A stretch of DNA of 8,602 nt from an uncultured cyanobacterium (GCA_937121005.1 CAKZKB010000142.1:1-8602), one strand, 5' to 3'. Positions 1 through 5,463 are shown, counted from the first letter of the stretch. Notes: generated from the letters alone by a model not told the origin. A program made the numbers and translations.

Positions 1-1051
1 AGCTCCACACAAAAAACGCATCCTGCCATCCGAAAAGAAACCAAAGTAAGGGGCGATCGTCGAGAACTGCACTGATTATTTGGCTTGTCATGTGAGCGTG
101 TACGACAACTCCAGGCATAACTTGTTTAATTCCAGTACCGTAAGGTGTGAGAAAACTATCTACTGTGTTGAGAGACGTTACCCCAATCAGTACAATTTTT
201 CCTCTAATTAAATTAGGATCGAAATTCTCCTCTAAAATATCTATAATAGAGATTTCTTCGGCTACTTTGCCAGCAGAATTAGTTATTCGATCGGATTTAC
301 CAATGGAGCGATAATTGAGTAAAATTTGGTGTCCTCGATCGTCAATTTTATGGTAAAATCCTGTATGATTATTTAATGGGTCTAAAATAACATTGCCAAG
401 TTGCAGGTAGCGATCTGGAGAGACTCCAATTTTTATATCTTTAGAACCTAAATAGCGCATGGCTAAATCGATACTGTAAGCATACGAAGTTAAACACAGT
501 TCGCCAGGATCCTGGTAAAATAGGTGACGGCGAATAACTCCATCATCGTCAATTTTAATATTGCTAAAAGTTACGTTTTCTTCTGGACTTTCTGGTGGAG
601 GTCCAACAGAACCATCTTCTGGATTTGTAGGATCTTTGTACTTACAAACCGCTACTAAACCTGTATTGTATTTAAAGTGAACTGCCAGTTTTTCACGTCC
701 TTCCCCATAAGAAAGATCTCGCAGTAAAAGCAAACCAATTGCTATAGGGGAATGACGATTTATATTACTTAACAACTTTGCCATAATTGTATCCTCAATA
801 GGATATTTACCTAATTCCTGAATATCTTTGTCCGAAATCGTCACAATCAATAAGCGCTCGTCCATTCCTTCCTCTGGACGCATCCTCATCATCTGGTCAT
901 ATACCATTAACTCAAATGGCTGCAACCATCCTAAATATCGAATTCCCATAATAGCAGCCGTCAGAGAAATACTACCAGCAAGTACCAGTTGCCAGCTTGT
1001 CAGATGCGATAAATAATTCCAGAATGAAAACCGATCGCGCAATTTTTTCAT
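1..1051 (-). CDS. CHASE2-domain membrane sensor protein, 3' end outside the window
   Basis: The frame is open for 350 codons from an ATG at 1051 to the left edge, so the C-terminus is missing. A membrane segment lies at about residues 20-41, after a short basic N-terminus (MKKLRDRF). It is followed by a CHASE2-type extracytoplasmic sensory domain. Recognisable pieces are RLLIVTISDKDIQELGKYPI at about 66-85, the conserved Arg-Asp after the IGLLLL strand (about 106-112), PPPESPEENVTFSNI followed by DDDGVIRRHL, ILLNYR, IRGKIVLIGVTS, and VMPGVVVHAHMTSQI. After the domain the chain turns hydrophobic and Trp-rich (DDRPLLWFLFGWQ), as expected where CHASE2 proteins re-enter the membrane. Any output domain (cyclase, kinase, or only a few helices) would lie beyond the window and is unknown. 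The gene follows the ATPase gene by 14 bp, so they are probably cotranscribed. The region looks AT-richer than its neighbours and has no HIP1 octamer. Confidence 0.9.
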   Translation of the reverse strand, partial: MKKLRDRFSFWNYLSHLTSWQLVLAGSISLTAAIMGIRYLGWLQPFELMVYDQMMRMRPEEGMDERLLIVTISDKDIQELGKYPIEDTIMAKLLSNINRHSPIAIGLLLLRDLSYGEGREKLAVHFKYNTGLVAVCKYKDPTNPEDGSVGPPPESPEENVTFSNIKIDDDGVIRRHLFYQDPGELCLTSYAYSIDLAMRYLGSKDIKIGVSPDRYLQLGNVILDPLNNHTGFYHKIDDRGHQILLNYRSIGKSDRITNSAGKVAEEISIIDILEENFDPNLIRGKIVLIGVTSLNTVDSFLTPYGTGIKQVMPGVVVHAHMTSQIISAVLDDRPLLWFLFGWQDAFFVWS

Positions 1052-1059
1052 GGTTCTAG

Positions 1060-1066
1060 CTTCCTT
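1060..1066 (-). promoter_or_regulatory. Shine-Dalgarno site of the CHASE2 gene
   Basis: On the minus strand AAGGAAG lies about 8 nt before the ATG at 1051. Its first base is the last base of the upstream ATPase gene's TAA stop (1068-1066). This supports the chosen CHASE2 start and suggests that translation of the two genes is linked. Confidence 0.6.
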
Positions 1067-2187
1067 TAATCCGAGCACCAGTCTGGCATCACATCTGCAA
1101 ACGTGCTACACCAGATTTTCCTAAACAGATTAGGAACTTCTGTTAAGTCTAACTGACCTGAAATCGCCATAACAATGGCAATGATAAAGGCAGTACCGAT
1201 CGAGAACGCGATCGCTCGTCCGACCCAGTTACCGATCCGCTCTATCCAGCTTACCACACTCACAGGTAAACTGACCATAACTTTACCAATTGTTAAGAAT
1301 CCTCGACCGACTTTTTGCAAGCGATACCACTTCGGCACTTTTCCCGCTTGCAGTCGAAACTGCTGTCTGGCCCACTCTTTCGATCTGTTATGCTGTTGTG
1401 CGTCGAATAGAGAAATTGCGGCTAATTGCAACAGTGCGGGATGCTTTTCACCCCATTCTAACGCCAATTGACGATTGTTGTCAGACAGGACTGGGTTTTT
1501 GGGATCGGGTAGGCGCACTAAATCTAGCGCTTCTTCATCTGCAAACAGTTCTAACGGTTGGTTCTGACCTAAGTTAAAAAATGAAGAAGTCAAGCGATGC
1601 AACAAACTGTAAAATGTTAGCGATTTGTAAGATGCGATAACCAACATCAAAGCGTTGCCGTCCATCAGCGATCGTAAGTTATTATAAAAATCGTTATCGA
1701 ACTTCTTGCGTCGTCTCATCAAACTTTCAAATTTGTCCAAACAGAGAATCGGTAACACGCCGCTCGACTTCCATTCCCGCAACGCCTCGCTAAAACCAGC
1801 GCGATCGAGCATTTTTCCCTGAAAAGCCGCCACTAATTCGGAACGGTGTTGTACCGCCGGACGTGCTAGGAATGCTTTCGCGATCGCGTTATAAAACTTT
1901 TCCTCCGACTGGCAGTGTACGCCTTCCAACGACAAGTAAACCGCCACATAGTTTCTCGGATCCTTGCCGCGATTTTGGATCCGTTGCTCGTAAGTCTGAT
2001 AAAAATGATACAGCAGGCAGGTTTTGCCGATGCGCTGTCCCCCGACAATGTTGATACTCGTGGGTTGATCGCCAACGACGCGATCGCTGATAAAATCGAG
2101 TTCGGCACGACGACCGACAAAATAGCGCGGATCGACGATCGCGCCGCCAAAGTGAAACGGACAGTCGGGAGAAGAGGTAGGGGACAT
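1066..2187 (-). CDS. P-loop (AAA/STAND-like) ATPase with C-terminal membrane segment
   Basis: This encodes a 373-residue NTPase. An N-terminal FHFGGAI...YFVGRRAEL block (about 11-30) leads into a Walker A motif, GGQRIGKT (49-56). The Walker B strand is ILCLDKFE (147-154), a possible sensor strand is LVIASYKSL, and GEKHPALLQLA at about 246-256 resembles the GxHPxLLQ element of STAND-type ATPases. One hydrophobic span at about 325-343 suggests a membrane anchor, leaving a short C-terminal tail. Walker B has Lys152 directly after the Asp, where relatives normally have Glu, so hydrolysis may be impaired. The frame can be extended upstream to an ATG at 2295. The start at 2187 is preferred because the duplicated upstream copy at 3104-3265 carries an in-frame stop in that extension but keeps this ATG, and because conservation between the copies rises sharply at it. 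No strong ribosome binding site precedes it. The specific function is unknown; a signalling partner of the CHASE2 protein is an inference from operon position. Confidence 0.85.
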   Translation of the reverse strand: MSPTSSPDCPFHFGGAIVDPRYFVGRRAELDFISDRVVGDQPTSINIVGGQRIGKTCLLYHFYQTYEQRIQNRGKDPRNYVAVYLSLEGVHCQSEEKFYNAIAKAFLARPAVQHRSELVAAFQGKMLDRAGFSEALREWKSSGVLPILCLDKFESLMRRRKKFDNDFYNNLRSLMDGNALMLVIASYKSLTFYSLLHRLTSSFFNLGQNQPLELFADEEALDLVRLPDPKNPVLSDNNRQLALEWGEKHPALLQLAAISLFDAQQHNRSKEWARQQFRLQAGKVPKWYRLQKVGRGFLTIGKVMVSLPVSVVSWIERIGNWVGRAIAFSIGTAFIIAIVMAISGQLDLTEVPNLFRKIWCSTFADVMPDWCSD

Positions 2188-2297
2188 TTGTTTAGGCGAT
2201 CGCGTTTTCCCATTATACTTATACACCCATTTCTGCCCAGATGCAGATAAAGCCCCTCGCCAAGCCAGTACAGGGCACTTACCGCCATGACGCAACC
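2136..2297. repeat. 162-bp direct repeat, left copy (ATPase 5' end and upstream region)
   Basis: This matches 3104-3265 in the same orientation without gaps, with 21 differences counted by eye (about 87% identity). It spans the first 17 ATPase codons plus 110 bp upstream and ends at the xisI stop codon (2297-2299). Only 2 of 52 coding positions differ, one of them synonymous, against 19 of 110 in the upstream part. At the other end the homology stops at a CGATCGCGCC sequence. Confidence 0.9.
2212..2217 (-). promoter_or_regulatory. Candidate -10 element of the ATPase gene
   Basis: On the minus strand the sequence TATAAGTATAAT ends 24 nt before the preferred ATG and offers a perfect TATAAT hexamer. 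No good -35 hexamer was found at 16-18 nt, so this is tentative. In the right repeat copy the same position reads TAGAGT, so this element is absent there. Confidence 0.3.
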
Positions 2298-2650
2298 TAC
2301 ACTTTAGTTCGATCGCGTTCTATACCATAACCCGTATAGGGTCGCTTGTAGGGAGGATGTAACCCTAAAACAATATCTTCTTTCGGAATCCCCATCGCGA
2401 CCAACTCTTCACCGACATCACTATCTGTCGCGTTCTGCTGCAACCAGATCTGACCGTCTCGAATATCGAAATGCAGCACTGTGTAGTAAACTCGCTTCAG
2501 GTGTTGCCAACCCACGCGCATTAGCTGGTAGCGATCGCGCTCCGTATCAAAGCACAGCAAACTCTCCACCTCTCCAGCAGTATTTTTACAATGACTGTGT
2601 TCGGTCAAGAGTTTTTGAATACAGTCTCGATAGTAAGCTATTTTATCCAT
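2297..2650 (-). CDS. xisI: XisI family protein
   Basis: This encodes 117 residues, full length for the XisI family. Typical blocks are MDKIAYYRDCIQKLL at the start, FDTERDRYQL (34-43) with VGWQ (46-49), HFDIRDGQIWLQQNATD (60-76), GIPKEDIVLGLHPP (87-100) and YTGY (105-108). XisI was named for its role, with XisH and XisF, in excision of the fdxN element during heterocyst development in Anabaena. Most xisHI pairs in other cyanobacteria have no known excision role, and no XisF-like recombinase or nif gene lies in this window. The gene overlaps the end of xisH by 13 bp, indicating tight translational coupling. Its stop codon coincides with the edge of the 162-bp repeat. The molecular role is unknown; acting as a partner of XisH is inferred from the constant pairing. 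Confidence 0.93.
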   Translation of the reverse strand: MDKIAYYRDCIQKLLTEHSHCKNTAGEVESLLCFDTERDRYQLMRVGWQHLKRVYYTVLHFDIRDGQIWLQQNATDSDVGEELVAMGIPKEDIVLGLHPPYKRPYTGYGIERDRTKV

Positions 2651-3054
2651 TGCAAGATTTCCTCTTGAACTGGATCGTAAACCAATAACTTAACATGGTT
2701 TTGCCGAACGGCAACCTGCGCTAGACGAGTCTGAAAAAAGCTATCGTAGGCTTCAACCGGAACAGCGAGATAAAGCTCCCGATCGGTCTCGTTGACTTCT
2801 AGTATAATTCGGTAATTCAAAAATTGCCCCAATGCTGTATGAAAATCGCCGATCGCAGAAGGACTGACAAAACTCTTAACCTCGACCGCAATTTTTTCGT
2901 TCTCTCGCTCCGCAGCAATGAGTCGCTCTGCTGCTAGGTCGATCTTGACCTTGACTTCTTCCCATTCTAATTCTAGCGGGTCATCTGTGACCTGCCACCG
3001 CTCTTTGAGCAATGCTCGTTTAACCGCTTCGTGGAAGATATCTCTGGCAGACAT
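2638..3054 (-). CDS. xisH: XisH family protein, PD-(D/E)XK nuclease-like
   Basis: This encodes 138 residues, the usual family length. The opening MSARDIFHEAVKRALLKERW with DDPLELE is typical of XisH. A PD-(D/E)XK-like core is visible: Asp39 in KIDLAAERLI, then Glu58 and Lys60 in IAVEVKSF, followed by ALGQFLNYR (about 74-82), where the Gln is usual for this superfamily. Family knowledge links XisH to fdxN element excision in Anabaena, and the fold suggests DNA binding or cleavage, but nuclease activity is an inference. The start ATG at 3054 is favoured by alignment with family N-termini; upstream there is only a distant GAGGGA, so the ribosome binding site is poor. Immediately upstream lies the truncated ATPase 5' copy, so any promoter in that repeat may now drive xisH. 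Confidence 0.92.
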   Translation of the reverse strand: MSARDIFHEAVKRALLKERWQVTDDPLELEWEEVKVKIDLAAERLIAAERENEKIAVEVKSFVSPSAIGDFHTALGQFLNYRIILEVNETDRELYLAVPVEAYDSFFQTRLAQVAVRQNHVKLLVYDPVQEEILQWIK

Positions 3055-3103
3055 AAACGGCGTACAAATCCCTCAAATGCAAACGAGCGGGTTCGTGGTA
3101 GGT

Positions 3104-3155
3104 CGATCGCGCCGCCAAAGTGAAACGGACAGTCGGGAGAAGAGGTGGGGGGCAT
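3104..3155 (-). pseudogene. Truncated 5' remnant of the ATPase gene
   Basis: An ATG at 3155 is followed by MPPTSSPDCPFHFGGAI, matching residues 1-17 of the intact ATPase (one Ser-to-Pro change). Homology then ends abruptly. The frame continues with unrelated residues to a stop at 2973, overlapping the xisH start in another frame. No Walker motifs remain, so this is a broken copy of the gene start. It could still be translated as a leader peptide of about 60 residues ahead of xisH, though nothing shows that it is. Confidence 0.75.
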
Positions 3156-3265
3156 TTCTTTAGGCGATCGCATTTTCCCACTCTACTCATACACCCATTT
3201 CCGCCCAAGTGCAGATAACGGGTCTCGCCAAACCACGACAGGGCACTTGCAGCCATGGCGTAACC
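3104..3265. repeat. 162-bp direct repeat, right copy
   Basis: This is the second copy of 2136-2297, at a constant offset of 968 bp and with no indels. It carries the ATPase upstream region and first 17 codons, and its distal end lies 49 bp before xisH. It differs from the left copy by loss of the TATAAT hexamer and by an in-frame stop in the extended N-terminal frame. With the left copy it brackets xisHI. Confidence 0.9.
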
Positions 3266-3324
3266 CTTGCTATCATGTCTGTCTGGTTAGCGTCAGGCGC
3301 GACAACCTTCGCCCACCTCCACCG

Positions 3325-3374
3325 CCCTCTCGCACTCTCGGCGATCGCCCTGGGAGAGAGGGGTTGGGAGTGAG
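3325..3374. repeat. GC-rich intergenic palindromic repeat
   Basis: CCCTCTC (3325-3331) pairs with GAGAGGG (3356-3362), with the self-complementary GGCGATCGCC (HIP1 core) between them. It is followed by GGTTGGGAGTGAGG. This resembles dispersed intergenic repeats built on GGGAGAGGGG...GGGNGTGAGG that are frequent in cyanobacteria. The family assignment is from memory and not tested. Confidence 0.45.
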
Positions 3375-3443
3375 GACAAGGGCACTGCTGTCGCGCCTCG
3401 CGCCGGGTTAAACCGCGATCGCGCCCATCTTCAAGCAAGACTT

Positions 3444-4049
3444 ATGGAAATCACTGTCGAATGTCAAGTCCGACCCGAAGGTAGCAAACCCAACGCCTTG
3501 CGCCGCCAAGGTATGGTTCCGGCTGTCCTGTACGGTCACGAAGGAACGAAATCCGTTCCCCTCGCCATCAACGAGAAAACTGTTAACAAGCTGCTCAAAG
3601 ACGGTTCTGTTAATAATACCATCTTTGACTTGAGCGTGCCCGAAATTTCTTGGAACGGCAAAACCCTGTTGCGGGAATTGCAAACCCATCCCTGGAAAAA
3701 CTATCCCTACCATCTTAGCTTTTTCGCCGTCGCTGCCCACGGCCCCCTCGAGGTAGAAGTGCCGTTACACTTCATCGGCGAACCCTATGGCGTGAAAACT
3801 CAAGGCGGTGTCCTGGAAACTCGACAAACCCAAATTACGGTGAAATGCGCCGCCGATCGCATTCCCGAAAAAATTGAGGTACATATTGCCCAAATGCGAG
3901 TCGGGAAATCTTTGCATATCGCCGATCTCGACATACCCGAAGGCGTAACCCCCATAGACGATCCCAAACAGACGATCGTCTCCATTCTCGCCGTTCGCGG
4001 TAGCAAGAAGGAGGAAGGGGAGGAAGAGGAAGAAACGGGAGAAGAGTAA
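3444..4049 (+). CDS. rplY: 50S ribosomal protein L25/general stress protein Ctc
   Basis: This encodes a 201-residue two-domain L25 (Ctc/TL5 type), which binds 5S rRNA in the large ribosomal subunit. The N-terminal RNA-binding domain (about 1-95) shows RRQGMVPAVLYGHE (20-33) and RELQTHPWKNYPYHLSFF (77-94). The C-terminal beta domain (about 100-185) shows PLHFIGEPYGVKTQGGVLE and IADLDIPEGVTPIDDP. The last 14 or so residues form a Glu-rich tail (KKEEGEEEEETGEE), common in long L25 proteins. The ATG at 3444 gives the family's standard N-terminus, although the preceding TCAAGCAAGACTT is a weak ribosome binding site. In many cyanobacteria rplY lies near purA; that neighbour is not present here, where the gene abuts the accessory xisHI region. 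Confidence 0.96.
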   Translation: MEITVECQVRPEGSKPNALRRQGMVPAVLYGHEGTKSVPLAINEKTVNKLLKDGSVNNTIFDLSVPEISWNGKTLLRELQTHPWKNYPYHLSFFAVAAHGPLEVEVPLHFIGEPYGVKTQGGVLETRQTQITVKCAADRIPEKIEVHIAQMRVGKSLHIADLDIPEGVTPIDDPKQTIVSILAVRGSKKEEGEEEEETGEE

Positions 4050-4056
4050 TCGATTT

Positions 4057-4086
4057 GGGGGTTTGGGGGTTTGGGGAGTTGGGGGG
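4057..4086 (+). repeat. G-rich tract with four G-runs (potential G-quadruplex)
   Basis: Starting 7 nt after the rplY stop, runs of 5, 5, 4 and 6 G are separated by TTT, TTT and AGTT. This satisfies a strict four-run, short-loop G-quadruplex pattern on the plus strand, which is also the rplY mRNA strand. Quadruplex formation in the cell is an inference. Confidence 0.7.
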
Positions 4087-4134
4087 AATACAACCTCATA
4101 CCTTGAACCTTGACCCCGCACCTTCTTGATTAAC

Positions 4135-4200
4135 AATTACCGATTACTCAATCGTTGTTCGTTGCTCGTTGATGCGTTGTTCGTTGAAATTACCGATTAC
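4135..4200. repeat. Short direct repeats upstream of the adenosine kinase gene
   Basis: The 13-mer AATTACCGATTAC occurs at 4135-4147 and 4188-4200. Between these, the 12-mer CGTTGTTCGTTG occurs at 4153-4164 and 4175-4186, with a further CTCGTTG unit between them. They may be slippage products or a binding-site cluster; no function is evident. Confidence 0.75.
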
Positions 4201-4214
4201 CTAAACAATACACG

Positions 4215-5204
4215 ATGAAACAATATTCTGTCTATGGCATTGGCAACGCTTTGGTGGATATGGAGTTTGAAGTCTCCGCCGAAGATTTAAAAGATCTTAA
4301 AATTGATAAAGGTGTAATGACCTTAATCGAGAGCGATCGTCAAGTGGAATTGCTCGATCGCTTGAGCGATCGCCCTTGTAAAAAAGCCTGCGGCGGTTCG
4401 GCTGCCAATACGATCGTGACGATTGCTCAATTGGGGGGCACGGGATTTTTCTCGGCAAAAGTTGCCAACGACGAAACGGGGATATTCTACGTCCAAGACT
4501 TGCAACGAAATGGTGTCTCTACCAATCTTAGCACCACTGGCAACCCCGACGGCATTAGCGGCACTTGTTTGGTGTTCGTGACTCCCGATGCCGATCGCAC
4601 CATGAATACCCATCTAGGGATTAGTGCCAACTTCGACAACGATAACCTAGATACGGACGCGATCGCTGCTTCGGAATATCTGTATCTCGAAGGCTATCTG
4701 GTCACTTCCCCAACTGGGAAAGCCGCCGCCATTCGGGCTCGCGAAGTAGCCGAACAGTCGGGGACGAAAACCAGTTTTTCCCTCTCCGATTTTAACATGG
4801 CAAAGTTTTTCCGACCCGGTTTGCTCGAAATTATTGGATCGGGATTGGACTTTATTTTTGCCAACGAAACCGAAGCCTTAGAAATGGCCCAGGTTAAAAC
4901 CCTTCCCGAAGCGATCGACTATCTCAAAACTATTGCCAAACGATTTGCCATTACCCGAGGCCCGCAAGGGTCGATCGTCTTTGATGGTAGCGATCTCATC
5001 GAAATTGCTGCCGATCGCGTGGAAGCTGTCGATACGGTTGGTGCGGGTGATATGTATGCTGGAGCCTTTTTATACGGTCTCACCCACGATATGGATTGTG
5101 CAACAGCCGGACGTTTGGCTTCCAAAGCGGCTGCCCGCATTGTCACCCGTTACGGGCCTCGTTTGGAACCGGAAGAACTGCGATCGCTTTTGGCTCAATT
5201 CTAG
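4215..5204 (+). CDS. Adenosine kinase-like PfkB family sugar kinase
   Basis: This encodes a 329-residue PfkB (ribokinase-fold) kinase, most like bacterial and plant adenosine kinase-type proteins, which use ATP to phosphorylate adenosine to AMP in purine salvage. It is cytosolic, with no signal peptide or membrane span. Early family features are YGIGNALVDMEF at about 7-18, the glycine-rich substrate site GGSAANT (60-66) and GPQGS (249-253). NETE at 217-220 is the Asn/Glu motif tied to Mg-phosphate binding. The signature DTVGAGDMYAGAFLYGL (273-289) contains the catalytic base Asp279. Substrate choice within PfkB (adenosine, ribose, fructose) cannot be proven from motifs alone. The ATG at 4215 fits the family N-terminus but lacks a clear Shine-Dalgarno sequence. 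It may be transcribed alone: a repeat-rich gap follows and the upstream gap to rplY is 165 bp. Confidence 0.9.
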   Translation: MKQYSVYGIGNALVDMEFEVSAEDLKDLKIDKGVMTLIESDRQVELLDRLSDRPCKKACGGSAANTIVTIAQLGGTGFFSAKVANDETGIFYVQDLQRNGVSTNLSTTGNPDGISGTCLVFVTPDADRTMNTHLGISANFDNDNLDTDAIAASEYLYLEGYLVTSPTGKAAAIRAREVAEQSGTKTSFSLSDFNMAKFFRPGLLEIIGSGLDFIFANETEALEMAQVKTLPEAIDYLKTIAKRFAITRGPQGSIVFDGSDLIEIAADRVEAVDTVGAGDMYAGAFLYGLTHDMDCATAGRLASKAAARIVTRYGPRLEPEELRSLLAQF

Positions 5205-5263
5205 ATTATATGTAACTATCCAGGTATAATTCAACATGGCTGGAAGTTACCTCGTCTGTCCCC

Positions 5264-5284
5264 TTCCCTAGTTCTGCCAGGGAA
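5264..5284. repeat. Hairpin-forming repeat 1 (TTCCCT...AGGGAA)
   Basis: TTCCCT (5264-5269) and AGGGAA (5279-5284) form a 6-bp stem around a 9-nt loop, about 60 bp after the adenosine kinase stop. No T-tract follows, so it is a poor intrinsic terminator candidate. Confidence 0.5.
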
Positions 5285-5295
5285 CGGAATTGAGA

Positions 5296-5360
5296 GGGCT
5301 AAGCATTCGCCTTCTAATTGATGGACTGTTTCTCGATTTTTCGGTGCGAATGCTTAGCCC
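5296..5360. repeat. Perfect 15-bp inverted repeat (MITE-like or intergenic palindrome)
   Basis: GGGCTAAGCATTCGC (5296-5310) is perfectly complementary to GCGAATGCTTAGCCC (5346-5360), with a 35-nt interior. The size and structure suit a small non-autonomous palindromic element. Motifs with a GCTAAGCATTCG arm are familiar as dispersed cyanobacterial intergenic repeats, but this was not searched. No clear flanking target-site duplication was identified. Confidence 0.75.
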
Positions 5361-5402
5361 CTACTACCTCATGTAAAGAATTGTAACAAACTGTTGGGTA
5401 GT

Positions 5403-5419
5403 GGGAGCATCTTGCTCCC
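5403..5419. repeat. Hairpin-forming repeat 3 (GGGAGC-ATCTT-GCTCCC)
   Basis: A perfect 6-bp stem with a 5-nt loop lies about 50 bp before the amylase start. It looks like a common cyanobacterial intergenic hairpin repeat. It could shape the amylase 5' UTR if transcription starts upstream of it. Confidence 0.65.
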
Positions 5420-5458
5420 GTCCCAATAATAAATCTCCCCCAAGAATAAAACAAAAGC

Positions 5459-5463
5459 AGGAG
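5459..5463 (+). promoter_or_regulatory. Shine-Dalgarno site of the alpha-amylase gene
   Basis: AGGAG sits 5 nt before the ATG at 5469. It is the strongest ribosome binding site in the window and fixes the amylase start. Confidence 0.8.

Larger units (their letters stand above)
3055..3443. other. Gene-free divergent region between xisH and rplY
   Basis: This stretch holds about 49 bp of unique sequence next to xisH, the right copy of the 162-bp repeat (3104-3265), about 60 bp with nothing recognised, a GC-rich palindromic patch near 3325-3374, and the rplY leader. Open frames on both strands here have no recognisable protein content. Promoters for xisH (minus) and rplY (plus) should lie here, but no convincing -35/-10 pair was found. 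Confidence 0.6.

Noticed and set aside
1175..2250. Plus-strand frames of 95-111 codons opposite the ATPase gene
   Set aside because: They are antisense to a gene with clear motifs and show no recognisable protein features.
1866..2288. Alternative minus-strand frame of 140 codons, with a matching 78-codon frame at 3020-3256 sharing its first 50 or so residues
   Set aside because: The similarity follows from the DNA repeat. Differences between copies fall evenly over the three codon positions in this frame, so there is no sign of coding selection.
2188..2295. N-terminal extension of the ATPase frame to the ATG at 2295
   Set aside because: The homologous right repeat copy has a stop in this extension, differences between copies are frequent there, and family-like sequence begins only near 2187.
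2297..3054. Interpretation as part of an fdxN-type developmental excision element
   Set aside because: No XisF-type recombinase, no nif or fdxN sequence and no known element ends are present; xisHI pairs are widespread outside that setting.
3145..3438. Overlapping 83- and 88-codon frames on both strands upstream of rplY
   Set aside because: They lie in repeat and palindrome sequence with Arg/Pro-rich low-complexity content, and have no domain or ribosome binding site.
3765..4136. Minus-strand frame opposite rplY
   Set aside because: It is antisense to a well-identified ribosomal protein gene and reads through the G-rich tract as low-complexity Pro/Phe/Leu sequence.
4135..4200. CRISPR array
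   Set aside because: There are only two copies of each short word, the repeats are nested and the spacers irregular; no cas genes are present.
5296..5360. Intrinsic terminator for the adenosine kinase gene
   Set aside because: The stem is strong, but the interior is 35 nt and no T-tract follows the right arm on the plus strand (CTACTACC).
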